64,000 nt of DNA from Massospora cicadina (lineage: Eukaryota > Entomophthoromycota > Entomophthoromycetes > Entomophthorales > Entomophthoraceae). Position numbers and translations under genes: made by a program. This document shows positions 34,011-44,739 of this stretch, piece by piece. Every line of letters begins with the position of its first letter. Within the stretch, counting starts at the first letter, position 1. The notes under the pieces were generated by a model. That model was not told the DNA's origin. It was given only the letters and a program-made list of their open reading frames with translations, and made no database searches. The DNA is taken from the NCBI GenBank assembly GCA_022478985.1, contig JAKSZP010012232.1, positions 19,199 through 83,198 of the forward strand, written 5' to 3'.

Positions 34011-35683
34011 CACTCAGAGTATTGCAATATAGTATTTACTGAGTGTATAGTGGCGTTATTAGCCAAATTGAGGGTGTGAAGAATTTGTGCTGATAAATCA
34101 GGAAACGATTCCTTTATTGTGCTAAGGGGGATTGACATATTAGCCTCATCTAATCAGACTTCAGGAGATTCTTCAGGATTCTCAGCGGTTCAAATCTTGT
34201 CTGCCAGTTGTCAGGAGTATGGCCGGGCAACTTCCTTGATTTTTTCAGGGTCAATTCCCTTTTCCCAGGATCTGGTCACTGCATTTACATTCAAATCGAT
34301 CACTCAATACAGTTGATCCTGTACGTCATCATCCACAAACAGATCGCTGATATCAATTTACTAGGTCATGATGTCAGGAGGAACAGGATTCTCTGCAGCT
34401 CTAGACTTTTCCTCATCTAGGCCGCAGGCCCTTTTCACAATTCCTTGGGGGCAGCTGACTTTTTCGCCTTGACCTCATTGATTTAATCCTTCAGCTTCTT
34501 ACAGTGTACGGCGAAATGTCCTTTCCCACCATATTGGTAGAAGACCTTTTCCTTCTTATTCAAATGTCTGAATTCTTTGGGTTATTCCCTGGCACACTTT
34601 AGTTGTTTGTCTCTTTAGCTCCTTCATTCCCTTTCATGGTATTTAAATTTCATACTGGACTAGATTTGAAACTTCTATTTGGGGCATCAAATGTTGCTCC
34701 CAAAATCTTCAAATTATCTACCATTTGTGAGGTAGTTATTTCCATCATAAACATGGAAGACATCATACTATGCAAATCACAATAGGGCTGAAGGGCTGCT
34801 TGTAAGGCGATTCTGGCATCATAGCTATCCAGTACTTTCGCTCCAACCAGGATCTGTGACTCCTGGTAGAACCCTTCTGCAAAACTTGCTAAAGACTCAT
34901 ATTAATGGAACTGGATTCACATAAACACCTGTTTTCGCTTTGACATGCGCGTCAGACTCCCAAATTCCTTCATGATGGCCACCAATGCCTCTGCATATGA
35001 CCAGCTGTCACCCTCTAGGTGAGGTAAGACTAAGTTATGACGGTTGGTTTCTAGGAAATTCATGACTGTCAACGCCTTTTGACAATCCTGATAGCCATAC
35101 ATGGTCATATTGAACAGTTGGAAAAATGCTGGGATGTTATCACAATGGAATGTTGACATTTTGGAGTTGCCTTAAATTCCTCTGAGTTATCTCAAGCTGA
35201 CTATTTAGGTTTGGCCACTTGGCTCACTTGAGGAGTGACTTTGGGCATCATCTCTGAAATGGCAGCAAAAGCAGTCGACATGTTCCTTGGGGTATTCGAC
35301 TTCCAAAGTATTGTGCAAGGACTTATTTCTTTGGTATTGCTTGCCATATCTGGCTCACAACTGCATCTATGAGCTTTAAGCTCCTCCACCTATTTGATAA
35401 TTCACTCAATATCTGCGCTGAATTTTCTCAAATAAACGCGATTTACTTCTCACTCCATTTTCAGATAAAAGACCTCTCAAACGAGGTCTCCTTCTTTCTT
35501 TAACAAAATTACCTTCCCAAGTAACTCGTTCCTGAAACTTGCAACATTATTGATCCCTTCCTCCATCTTGGCAACTCGTTCTTCCAAAAATGTGAATTTC
35601 CTGATGATCCTTTGAGTTTAGGGCCTTCTAATTCACAGTGGCTAACTCCATCCACAGTTTTCTAACTTGTCTTTGTACGACAT
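34011..35683 (-). pseudogene. Element D gag
   Basis: Starts MSYK at 35683, 49 bp from the LTR. Includes ELKAHRCSCEPDMAS (35330-35389), QDCQKALTVMNFLETNRHNL (35000-35110), and a zinc knuckle degraded to FYQYGGKGHFAVHC at 34501-34542 (two Cys lost). Colinear with E. Confidence 0.8.
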
Positions 35684-35709
35684 TCTTATAATTTTTTTAA
35701 CTCAACTAC

Positions 35710-35731
35710 ACCCCAGTAGTGAGCACCAAAT
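35710..35731 (-). other. Element D primer binding site
   Basis: Minus strand ATTTGGTGCTCACTACTGGG starts at the 5' LTR boundary; same core as C, E and G. Confidence 0.85.
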
Positions 35732-36881
35732 TGTAAAAATTTACTTTTTCAGGTTAATATCTGCAAACAACCCCATTAAACTTATTACTGCACAGGTTCA
35801 GTTCCTTGTGCACTTCATCTTTGTTGTATAGCTGTAAATATAATCAGTTGATAGTAGTATAATGTCTATTATCTGTAGTTGAGTAGAATTCTTTTATCTT
35901 GGCCCAACGCTTGGCCAGTTTCTTAATTTAAAATGCTTGATATGTCATGATCTAGGGATTTGTTCCCTTGTTCTGTCTAACCCAAATTTTCTCTGAGATT
36001 TCCTGGTGACAGTCTCTTCTGTCCAACACACATTCAGCAGTAATCCCAAATTATCGCTCCTTCTTCTCTAGATCCCTGCTCAGATCTTAACTCTTTCCCT
36101 TAAGAGTCTCCTAGTTATCGCACACAGCAATAGTATCCTTGAAAAGAATAGCTAATGGAAAGCTGATGATAGTTTACTTATTAAACTATATACCAGATGA
36201 ACAACTATAGAACTATATCTGTAATATGATCTAGCTTTCTGTTTTTTTATTATAAGTGAATTCTAGGGAATTTATAGTGAGGATTCTGTCATCTAAACCT
36301 TGGTTGGTACCTCTTTGATGAAACGGCAGCCGTTGCCATTGAATCACCCATCCTCATCTTGGCAGCGATGGTATTCCCCATCCTGGCTAGGATTTTGTCA
36401 TTGGAAATCCTTGAGACCTAAACGTAAAGAGTCAAAAAACGTGTCCCTAACATTTTCCTCTCGATCCAAGCAAACCAAAAAAATTTGGCTAATGACCTGC
36501 TTAGGTAATGGGACTTATTACCCAATAAGGCAAGTCACACACCAACTGATTGATTCACTAGTTGCAGGAGGCATCACTCACCTTGCAACTTGCTACTCAT
36601 TCCCAATGAGTCTGTGATGAAACCCAACCAATTCCAATCAGTACTCTGATAGTTATTCACTATCAGATGCCCCTATTTAATCAGCAACTCGCCCCACGAG
36701 ATCTTAAGTATTTGTCTGGATTGATCCCCGATGGATATGACCAGGCAAATATTAAAATCCCCCAAACATAGTTACTCCGAATTTTGGGCCAAGCGATTTC
36801 CAATTTACCTCGCCATAGGGAATTATCCCTAGCGATTCCTGGTAATCTAACAAGCTGGGAATATGGGCAAAAATCCTAGCA
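35732..36881 (-). repeat. Element D 5' LTR
   Basis: 1150 bp, + strand TGTAAAAATTTAC to CCTAGCA at the GCACA duplication. Contains the shared blocks CTAGATCCCTGCTCAGATC and ATTGATTCACTAGTTGCAGG, also found in E. Confidence 0.93.
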
Positions 36882-36886
36882 GCACA

Positions 36887-37009
36887 TACAGGAAACCTGT
36901 TCAATTGAACAAAGGGAGCCAAAGTGAGTAATATTCAGATCAAGGAATTAAATCCTGAACTTATCAATTGATATTTAATCACGGGTTCAAGCTCTCAAAA
37001 GTTTTAAAA
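36887..37009 (+). repeat. Element C 3' LTR, right part
   Basis: Continues from 21266 beyond element D: GAACAAAGGGAGCCAAA matches 6699 in the 5' LTR. The end is TTTTAAAA instead of TTTTAGCA, followed by the TSD CTCCC. Confidence 0.88.
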
Positions 37010-37014
37010 CTCCC

Positions 37015-37760
37015 CAAAAAAAGGCGCTAATTTAGCACCAGAAGCCATAGTAAAGCCTTATGTTCAACAGTTAGAGCAACAAGAATATAACACTTTAGGT
37101 AAAACCCCAAATTAGACGGAGTCCAAAAAGCTATACCTCATAATATTTTGAAAAAATCCAGTCCTCAACTAAGCTAAGAGATTCCGTATCATTTAAGTTA
37201 AGCTAACACTTTAAATGTCCTTGCAAAAGATAGATGGCTGTTTTTATTCTCTGAATGCATATATATAGTTATTACTTAGAATAAGATCAAAGTTAAAGCG
37301 ATTGTTGACAATTGGGCACCTGTTAACATTATGTCCACTAAACTTTTAAAGAAACTAGGGCTTTCTCCATAAATAGACTATCAGAAAGTTTGTGGTATGG
37401 TGGTTCCCCAGAACACAACTTCAGAAGGAGCATATAGCATGTTATAACTGTGTTTTGCCTCTTTAGTGATTTTTGCTCCAGCTATTGTGTTCTCTAATCA
37501 AAATAATAATTTTTAATTATGACCTCGTTTACAAGGAAAAATGTTATCAAAGCTGATTTAGAGAAGAATACTTTGGTCATTGGGAATAAATATTTCGCTA
37601 TTTTAAAACTAGAAGGATTCAGTTCTGATGGCCCTCGAAGCTGGAGCTGAGTTAACATCATGTATAAGGGTGTTATAGTGCCAATTACTACTGGCTGCAC
37701 GTGGCTGTACTCAGAAGTTACAAATGCAAATTATATAATTAAAGTTGTATTCCATATGCG
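37015..37760 (+). pseudogene. Host1 gag end and protease
   Basis: Resumes after the C insertion. Protease: IVDNWAPVNIMSTKLLKKLG at 37292-37351, where the catalytic Asp remains but S/T-G has become N-W; then TTSEGAYSML and IFAPAIVFSNQNNN. The gag end (37015-37270) is fragments only. Confidence 0.72.
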
Positions 37761-37799
37761 ATAACAGTACCCTAACCATCTCAGCAGGTCAAGTTAGAT

Positions 37800-38020
37800 G
37801 GGAGTAGAATCAATTCTTAACCATTCCCCAAGGATTATATGGCGAGATAGTCACCTCATTTGATAGATCCAAATTAAAACCAGTCGCTACGCCTGAATTT
37901 ATTCTAACATATCAAGTAGAAATTAAGGTGCCTTTAGTTAATCTGTATCCCTATTATGTGGTAGTTAAGTGATACCAGATAGTCACTTTTGTTCATATTT
38001 TACCAGTTGAAGAGGTTTTA
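37800..38020 (+). pseudogene. Host1 dUTPase-like domain
   Basis: FLTIPQGLYGEIVTSFDRSK, then VATPEFILTYQVEIKVPLVN and (after a stop) YQIVTFVHIL. Same layout as in C, D, E and G, between protease and RT; here the F-D-R-S-K segment best recalls the P-R-S motif. Confidence 0.55.
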
Positions 38021-38027
38021 GTTATTA

Positions 38028-38795
38028 ATGAATTTGGAAATCTGGAAGAACTTGAACTTCAGGACAATAGGCATAAATCAGTTATTCAATGATATTTTAA
38101 GTTACCTTTTAAGGTTGACAGAAAATGAAATTGACCAAGCGCTGGCCTTATTTGACAAGTATAATAGTATTTTTGTGAAAGACAACTATGATTTGGGGTG
38201 TGCACATGATGTGCTACACCAGATTAATACTGGTTATCATCCACCAATTTGCCTCCATCCTATTCAGTGTTTAAAGGTGGCAGATGAAGTCTTTAATCAA
38301 GAAATTGACAAACTTGTGTATCAGGGGATGTTATTGCCCTCCAAAAGTCCTTGGTCATCTCCAGTGTTAGTTATCAAAATGAAAGATGTATCCAACTGAG
38401 TGGTAATATTTTATCAGAAGCTCAACAAAATCACTAATAATGATTCCTATTTTTTACCATTTATTGATGATGTGCTCTTACGCTTGAGCGGTGCAAAACA
38501 CTTTCTACTATGGATTTTATCTTTGGATATTGCCAGATTGAGCTGTCAATGAGGAAAGTGAGAAGTGCGCTATGATCACCGCTCAGGGACTATACCAACC
38601 CACTAGGTTGCCGCAAGGGCTGTTAAATGCCCTGGAAACATTCTAGTGCACTATGGCTAGCATATTTAAGGCATTAAAAAATATTCTGTGTGTTAGTGTA
38701 TTTTAATGACATATATGTTTTTTCCAGAATGTATACGGATCATTTACAACACCTAGAAGAAGTTTTCCGCCAAATGACCAAAGCCAATATTTAAA
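38028..38795 (+). pseudogene. Host1 reverse transcriptase, interrupted by LINE copy 2
   Basis: 38028-38399 is open (123 codons) and includes a linker, EIDQALALFDKYNSIFVKDN, VLHQINTGYHPPICLHPIQC and the start of the RT fingers. The palm continues in other frames to VYFNDIYVFSRM (38696-38731), YFND for YLDD. At 38795 the LINE breaks the frame within KANI; RT resumes at 39841. Confidence 0.85.
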
Positions 38796-39840
38796 TTTAA
38801 ATTTAAATTTATTGCGGGAAGGCCGACCATGGGATGGACACTTCCAAATATGAATCAGGAAAGACAAACTTAGTACCAGGGGAGGCACCCCAGAGAAGCG
38901 ATGCTATCTCTTGTTGCCAGCGGGAACGCCACTTATGAGGAGGGGGAGGGGACGTGTGAAGGGGCCGTAGCCACTATTGAGCACGTGTGGAGGAAGGGGT
39001 ATGATTTGATGAACCATACTGGGAACCAGGAGGAGACCAGCTGTCGGCGACGTGGTGGGAGGTATCTAAACATCCACGCTTGAAAGTGGTCTACCAAATG
39101 AGACCAGAATCTGTGGACAGTTTCTGGGAGGGTGGAGGTGGAGCCTGCGATGGCATCTAAGACAATCGTGTGGATGGTTCACATGGCGATTGCAACCACC
39201 AAAGCATGAAGGGAGGGCAGAAGGGGGGAAGCCATTGATAGAGCGAACATATCTCTTGACAGACTGAAGGGATGCGTTTGATCCTGGCCCAGCAGACGTT
39301 GAACTTCGCGCCATATCACTTTAGAGGTGGGGCACTTCTCCAGGCGGTGGAACAGCGTTCCATACTGGCCACATATGACACAGGATGAGTGTAAAGCGTT
39401 AGAGCGCTCATCTGTATGATACACTCGCCTCAGGAAGCGCCACACATGGGAGCGGACTTGAGGCTGCAACAAAGGATGGTGTACGTATTTCCAGATAGTT
39501 TTTGGGTCTCAGTGGAATAAGGGATGTCCATCATGTCCAGATAGTCTACCCTGGATAGGACATGGGGCCGAATGGGGATCACGCCATCATGGATGGGTAG
39601 CCCCTGTACCTCTTGTGTGAACTGAGGAGAGGGGCGGCCTCTTTGGGTTGTATGTCCACCAATACGAATTCTCCACTCTGCGCTTCGCATGGAGAGTAGG
39701 TTTCGTTTGTAGTGGGTTTTAGTCCCGTGAGGACCTGTGGCTGATGTGTGTGATGCGAGGTATTTCATCAGGGAGTGGGGGTTTGATGGATTTTTGAGGC
39801 CCAAGGCTTGGGAGAAGTTGGAGCAGGCCGCGCGGGACCA
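38796..39840 (-). mobile_element. LINE copy 2, 5'-truncated
   Basis: Reverse complement of about 1110-2157 of copy 1, with a (TAAATT)n tail at 38791-38814. The flanks CCAAAGCCAATATTTAAA (38778-38795) and CCAAAGCTAATATTAAAA (39841-39858) differ at 2 of 18 positions: a long TSD typical of target-primed reverse transcription. Only the last kilobase was copied. Confidence 0.95.
39066..39838 (-). pseudogene. LINE copy 2 ORF fragment (C-terminal third with zf-RVT)
   Basis: Three overlapping frames (39430-39804, 39179-39472, 39066-39314) match residues from about 370 to the end of the copy 1 ORF, with two frameshifts. The zinc module CVICGQYGTLFHRLEKC is intact. No RT active site is included. Confidence 0.9.
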
Positions 39841-40520
39841 CCAAAGCTAATATTAAAATCAAACTTTGTAATTGAGATTTCTTTTGCAAACAGCATGAGT
39901 ATATGTGGTTTGTAATTCATAAACAATATTTGTGCCTCAGTCTGCAAGGTTGAAGCTATAGAAATAATTTCACACTCAGTAGCAAGCTTGAAATTTCAGG
40001 CTCTTTGGAATTATAATATACTATTGTTGGTTTATGAAGGACTTTAATAAATTAGTTAAGCTATTGTTTCACCTTCTTAAGATAGGGGTTCCAATAAAGT
40101 AGACAAGAAACTGTAAGCTAGCATTTGATCAGGTAAAGCTTTGCCTAACCCAAGTTTTTATACTGATGTGCCCAAATTTTGATAAGTCATTCATTATTTA
40201 GATGTATGTTCCCTCACCGCTGTAGGGGCAGTATTATCTCAGCTCAATAATGAGGGTGTAGAACAGCCCATCACTTACTGTCATCAGAATTTAGATATAT
40301 ATGAGCGGAATTTTGTCGTTACTGAAAAGGAGTTCTTGACTGTCATTTATGCTTTTTACAATTTTAAGTTTAAATCCACTGAGTACATTTTACCGTGGTA
40401 ACTTATCATGTTTCTTTACGCTGGTTACAAAAGCTGAAAGAGCCAGAAGGACGGTTGGCCCACTGGGCTTTGAGATTACAAGCGTATAATTTTTAAATCC
40501 AACACTGACCAAGAGGCTTG
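39841..40520 (+). pseudogene. Host1 RT end and RNase H
   Basis: NIKIKLCNWDFFCKQHEYMW follows the LINE, matching A-N-L-K-L-x-x-x-K-C-E-F-F. RNase H remains as fragments near 40200-40490: PSLTVIRI, then [16 protein letters not shown], equivalent to [13 protein letters not shown]. Confidence 0.7.
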
Positions 40521-41760
40521 CATCATAATATTTAAAGAATTATCCCTTTTACTTAACGTTGCATTAATAACTACTTGCAATGACAAATAGTTTAACAAAA
40601 TGGTTACTAACCAATATGGTAATGAGCCTACTGAGGTTCAACTCACGCTGAACAAAATAATGCTAAAAACGTCTGGAGAACAGAAATGTTTACAAAATTA
40701 TTGATGAACAACCTTTTTTCCTGGGGCCTACTGAGCGGACAGATTTGATTATTGCCGCTTATAAAGTAATGGTTCACGGTTGAAATAATAAATTCCTTGT
40801 TAATTACAATCCCATTACTATTGGGATTCCATGCCTTATTATATCCATGCAAATCTCAGCTGCTACTAAGAATGCCAAGATGAAGCATTCTACCAGAAGG
40901 CCACGTCTTAACAACTGGTCAAGCCCAATTTTGCCTGGAACACCATCTCTATGGACGTCGTGGGGCCCTTGGCCAATACTTCTGGTGAGTTCAAATATAA
41001 TAGTGGCCATCAATCACATCCCCAAGTGTGTAGAGACCCAAAGCAGTCAGAGACTTAGGTTATGACTACTGCTAATTTTATTATGAAAGATGTTATCCAT
41101 TGGCAATAATGCCCCAGTTTCTGTTGGCAGACAATGAAACTAATTTCACATCCCAAATGATCTCAAAATGTAATTATATAATAGGTATAAGAGGGGTACT
41201 TTTGATATCTTATTGTCCTAAGACCAGCGGCACCGTTAAACATGTGAATAGTACTCTTGTGGGAGTACTACATAAGATAGTTATATGCAAAGCGTCCAAT
41301 TGGAACATCTTCTTGCCTTCAGCCATATTTGCGTAAAAAATCATTTATCTATTGGTCATGGCACTCCCCATCTGTTTTACTTTATGTGAAGCAACCTGTG
41401 TTGCCTCCATTTTTGTATTCATGTGTTATAGAAGAAAGCATGAGTCCTAGAATATTAATTGATAAGCTTGCACAAACCTTTATTAAGCTGCAAATTTTCT
41501 GCTTACTCTAATGCGCTGGCTCAGAAAATCAAGGCTAGAACGCAGGATAATGAAGACTGCCAGCTATTACCTAATTTCATCGTAGAACTATTCTGGTATT
41601 ATGACAACCATGGTTTTGGGAGGACCAGAAAACTATCACATACTTGGAAAGGGCCTATTAAGAACATAGAGAAGACATCTAATGAAGCCTATGCACTGAA
41701 GGATCTCACTAAAGCTACCTTATTTATAGAGTGCATTCTAAGTTCTTTATAAAATATTAC
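40521..41760 (+). pseudogene. Host1 integrase
   Basis: 41100-41336 is open: MPQFLLADNETNFTSQM (second core Asp), ISYCPKTSGTVKHVNSTLVG (where the Glu should be is Lys). 41459-41752 gives the C-terminal part with SHTWKGPIKNIEKTSNEAYA, the GPF-motif region. The HHCC end is near 40830-40880. Confidence 0.8.
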
Positions 41761-41838
41761 TTGTACTCCAGCTTCTCAGCCTTGAGATCTCAATAGCTCA
41801 TCTGACCCTCACTCATCTTTGATACCTGATTTTTGGTC

Positions 41839-41851
41839 AAGTGGGGGGAAA
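41839..41851 (+). other. Host1 polypurine tract
   Basis: AAGTGGGGGGAAA abuts the 3' LTR, which begins TGCTGC. Confidence 0.85.
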
Positions 41852-42689
41852 TGCTGCATTTGGTTTGACCAACCATCAGCCTATGCAATATTTACTTAAC
41901 AAATATATATCAACTAATAATCTAATGTAGATTAATTGTATAGTGAGTACTCTAGCGCATGGGGCCCCCGCTACTTAGAGAATGCCAAAGTCATATTTAA
42001 TTTCTTTTGGTAAATTTGCCTTGACGCTGTATTATAATTATAATATTATTGTGGAATAAATCCTTAACCCCACCGGTGCAAATTCTGCTACCTTGATTTA
42101 ATAATAGCCTCAACTTAAAGCTTAGGAATTCATATCTTATCTGATTTATATAAAATCCATAACTACTATCTTTTCCTCACGCTAGTGAAAAATAATTGGT
42201 AATAGGGGTTTAATATTTTTATATGGCCATCTGGAATATTTCAATTACAATTGGCGTACTATTCTTATTATGGAAATGCCCTGATCCCTATTCACTCACT
42301 CCATTGGCCCAATTTGGATAATACGCCTGTAGTATACTTCTTAGAAGTGATGCTTAGTAACCATGAAATGCACCAATGAGAACACTGGAGAGAGAGAGAG
42401 CATATCTGAGTGAGATTTTCATCTATATGGGGGTCTCTTTTTCAAGCAGCTGGTTTTGGGATATTATGGATATCAAGTATAGTGACCTAAGAGGTACTGG
42501 CATTACTAGATACTCCAGTATAATCCTTGATTGTCAATGATGTAACCCTTATTCTGAGACTAAGTTTACACATTGGCTAAGGTTTTACCTAGATTGCGTT
42601 CCTCAAACAGTATCTGGTCTGATTGTGGGTATTAAACTGTGCACTAAAATATGATGCCTGAGCATTAATTTTACCTCTGTCTTTGGACA
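41852..42689 (+). repeat. Host1 3' LTR
   Basis: 838 bp, right after the PPT. Aligns with 2158-3201 in blocks. Contains (GA)n at 42391. The end at GGACA is by alignment; GCAAA to its right would be the TSD, whose partner is outside the window. Confidence 0.82.
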
Positions 42690-42776
42690 GCAAAGCATTA
42701 ATATTTATTAAATCCTCCTCAAACCTGTGCAGTTGCCGCTTTACATCACTTGTAAAATCCATGTTCAGGTGACTAT
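42690..42776. other. Short unassigned segment between the two outer elements
   Basis: Not similar to any LTR or pol region here. It may be the only non-transposon sequence of the window, or an older insertion. Confidence 0.5.
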
Positions 42777-43239
42777 TGTCAAGAAGTTGATATTACTGAA
42801 CATTTTTGCTATACATTCTGGCGGATCAAAAATTAGAGTTGATATGAGTCTTGAGATTGAAATGAAAAGTTATATGTTTGTAAAGCAAATTGATTGAAGT
42901 CGCAATAGTTTGGAGAATTGAGTGAATTCCACCAAAACCCCAAGATAAAAAAATTCTAAAAAGAGAACTGATGAGATTACTAAGCAAAGGATGCATTTGG
43001 CTTGGGAGACCAAGGTAAGAGCTGAGTGGAAGATTGAGAGGAGGAAGTTTTTAGTGTTTGGCAGATAAGTCTGCGATTAAGGGAGTTAATAAAGTTCTGG
43101 ATGGGGCGATCACTCCATATATTACTATCAGGTTTTTTAAAGTTGGCAATCTCCATATCATCCAATTCAGTTGCTCAGTGGCTAATACCCTGTGTAAACC
43201 AACTCAGCGGAATTAAGCCATTACAACGAAAAATTAACA
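42777..43239 (+). repeat. Host2 5' LTR
   Basis: TGTCAAG to ATTAACA, 463 bp. It is the reverse complement of the G LTR type: GAATTGAGTGAATTCCACC near 42915 pairs with 13030-13056 read on the minus strand. Confidence 0.8.
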
Positions 43240-43260
43240 GTGGCACTTACTATATGGGGC
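43240..43260 (+). other. Host2 primer binding site
   Basis: GTGGCACTTACTATATGGGG follows the LTR; a worn form of TGGTGCTCACTACAGGGG in element G. Confidence 0.65.
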
Positions 43261-43307
43261 CATTGGTCAACTGTATCTTATCAGCACTAGGGCAAAATGC
43301 TGAACCC

Positions 43308-44737
43308 TGTCATGAAAACGACAATAGAAGTTTAAGCCAGCCTGCCAGTTGGGATGCGTAAGCACCCAAAAAGCAAGCCAGAATTCCAGAAACATTGCCA
43401 CACATATGACGTTGTATGGAGCTGGTCATTGGGAAATGATAAACCGCTGGTGTAGGGCAATATTGAACAGCAACCTGAGAATAAACCAGTAGAGACAGCC
43501 CCAGACACTGGTGGTCTTGATGCAGGGGTGGTACCACAGGTATAATTTCTACTAGGTCACCGGTGGGTGGGTTCAATTCAACTGAGGAGATAAGGGGGCA
43601 GATCCTTGCATGGAGATGGTGGATGTAAGGCACAAGATCCCTGTATATTATTGGCGGATGTTTATAATAACGGGTTTGAATTGCAAGAAGTGTATAGATC
43701 AGTGAATCCAGTTGACGATGGTAGGGGCCAAGTGACTATCAGTACTGGTAAAACCCACCTGTTATAAGGAATGATAGGCCACCGTAGAAGAGCCATTGAG
43801 AATGCGGCCAGAAGGATATCAATAAAACTAGAATTGATAGTTTTTAGCGGCAAATTTTATTTGTAGAGGATAGTGAAGAAAATTGACTAAGAATATTTCT
43901 CAGTGGGATGCAACTGATTAAATAGTGGTTAATTGATGTGGGAAAAAGCAGGGATTGAGACCCTCAATTTTGACCTAACTGTCAGATTATTCAGGAATGG
44001 GGACGGATAAGCTCACTGGGAACCAACATCAAAGGATTTGGTGGCAGGCTGAGTCGCTGTCAGTTCAACCTCAAATGCCTGGACTGAGGTTCAACTGTGT
44101 TTCTGATAGTTGATGTGACAGCATCTGGCCCAACGAGCATTGGAAATCCCCCAGGGCCACCCCACGTAGGGGCGGTCTCAATTGGTTGGGAACGGGTTCA
44201 GGATGCCCAACCTGCCCATGCTAGTCGCTGGGCTGTTCGTTTGGTCAAAAATGTTGCATCAGCTGCAACACCCAATTTGCCATAAGGGAGCTTCGAACTA
44301 TTGTCAATGGTGTCCAATGCTACTACCTGTATGTTGGAGATCATCCCCAACAATTTTGAGAGGGGGTTAATTTGATGTTCATGGTGCTGGCTGAATCAAA
44401 ACTGTCAGTGATTCTGGCTGCTGAATTAATCTTTGTCCCTTTTTGACCATGTGGATTCTGATCATCTGGCTTGTTTCCACTTGTTTTTGGACTGATTGAC
44501 TTCATTTAGGTGATCTTGGCGCAAATTTTCCTGATCAGATGTACTAGTTCTGCCGAGGTGAGTGTGGGCACCGGGGGAGGGATCCAAAGAGGGAGGGCTG
44601 TTACCCAGCTCTAATCTACCACGTGGGCGAGGTCACTCTTGGTAACGAGGGGTACAGCCACTCTCTTTGGTGCCTTCTTACTTGGAAATGGAAAGAGGGC
44701 CCAATCAACATACAGGGGATGTTCCCCAGGACTTACA
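43308..44737 (-). repeat. Element B 3' LTR
   Basis: TGTCATG to CTTACA on the + strand. A stretch of some 280 bp, around 43420-43800, is absent from the element A LTRs. PPT AAAAAGGAAAGGGTAA (minus strand) is adjacent at 44738-44757. Confidence 0.93.
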
Positions 44738-44739
44738 TT

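Larger units (their letters stand above)
21267..36881 (-). mobile_element. Element D: Ty3/Gypsy retrotransposon with dUTPase-like domain and antisense ORF, interrupted by element A
   Basis: Perfect TSD GCACA (21262-21266; 36882-36886). Minus-strand order: LTR, PBS, gag, PR, dUTPase-like, RT, RH, IN, antisense-ORF segment, PPT, LTR. Without A it is about 9.56 kb, close to 9.62 kb for its relative E. It sits in the 3' LTR of element C in opposite orientation. Confidence 0.95.
5672..37009 (+). mobile_element. Element C: Ty3/Gypsy retrotransposon (dUTPase clade), carrying three nested insertions
   Basis: The TSD CTCCC is at 5667-5671 and 37010-37014. The LTRs begin TGTTG with TTTTTGCCCAC, the same tip as D and E (TGTTGGGATTTTTGCCC on their own strand), so C is an older, diverged + strand relative of D and E. 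Taking out G, the solo LTR and D leaves about 8.4 kb. Domain order: gag, PR, dUTPase-like, RT, RNase H, IN, antisense segment, LTR. Confidence 0.9.
2158..42689 (+). mobile_element. Host1: outer Ty3/Gypsy LTR retrotransposon, heavily eroded, containing nested insertions
   Basis: Sequence at 2158-3201 matches the LTR at 41852-42689. Gag fragments at 4025-5671 continue as protease, dUTPase-like, RT, RNase H and integrase at 37015-41760, once element C is removed at the CTCCC duplication. Order LTR-gag-PR-dUTPase-RT-RH-IN-PPT-LTR is Ty3/Gypsy. Removing C and the LINE fragment leaves about 8.1 kb. It is the oldest element in the left half: every ORF is interrupted and its two LTRs align only patchily. 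Confidence 0.85.

Noticed and set aside
38901..39083. Short + strand ORFs near LINE copy 2, also at 1797-2232
   Set aside because: They fall in the LINE 3' UTR or its antisense; no conservation of frame.
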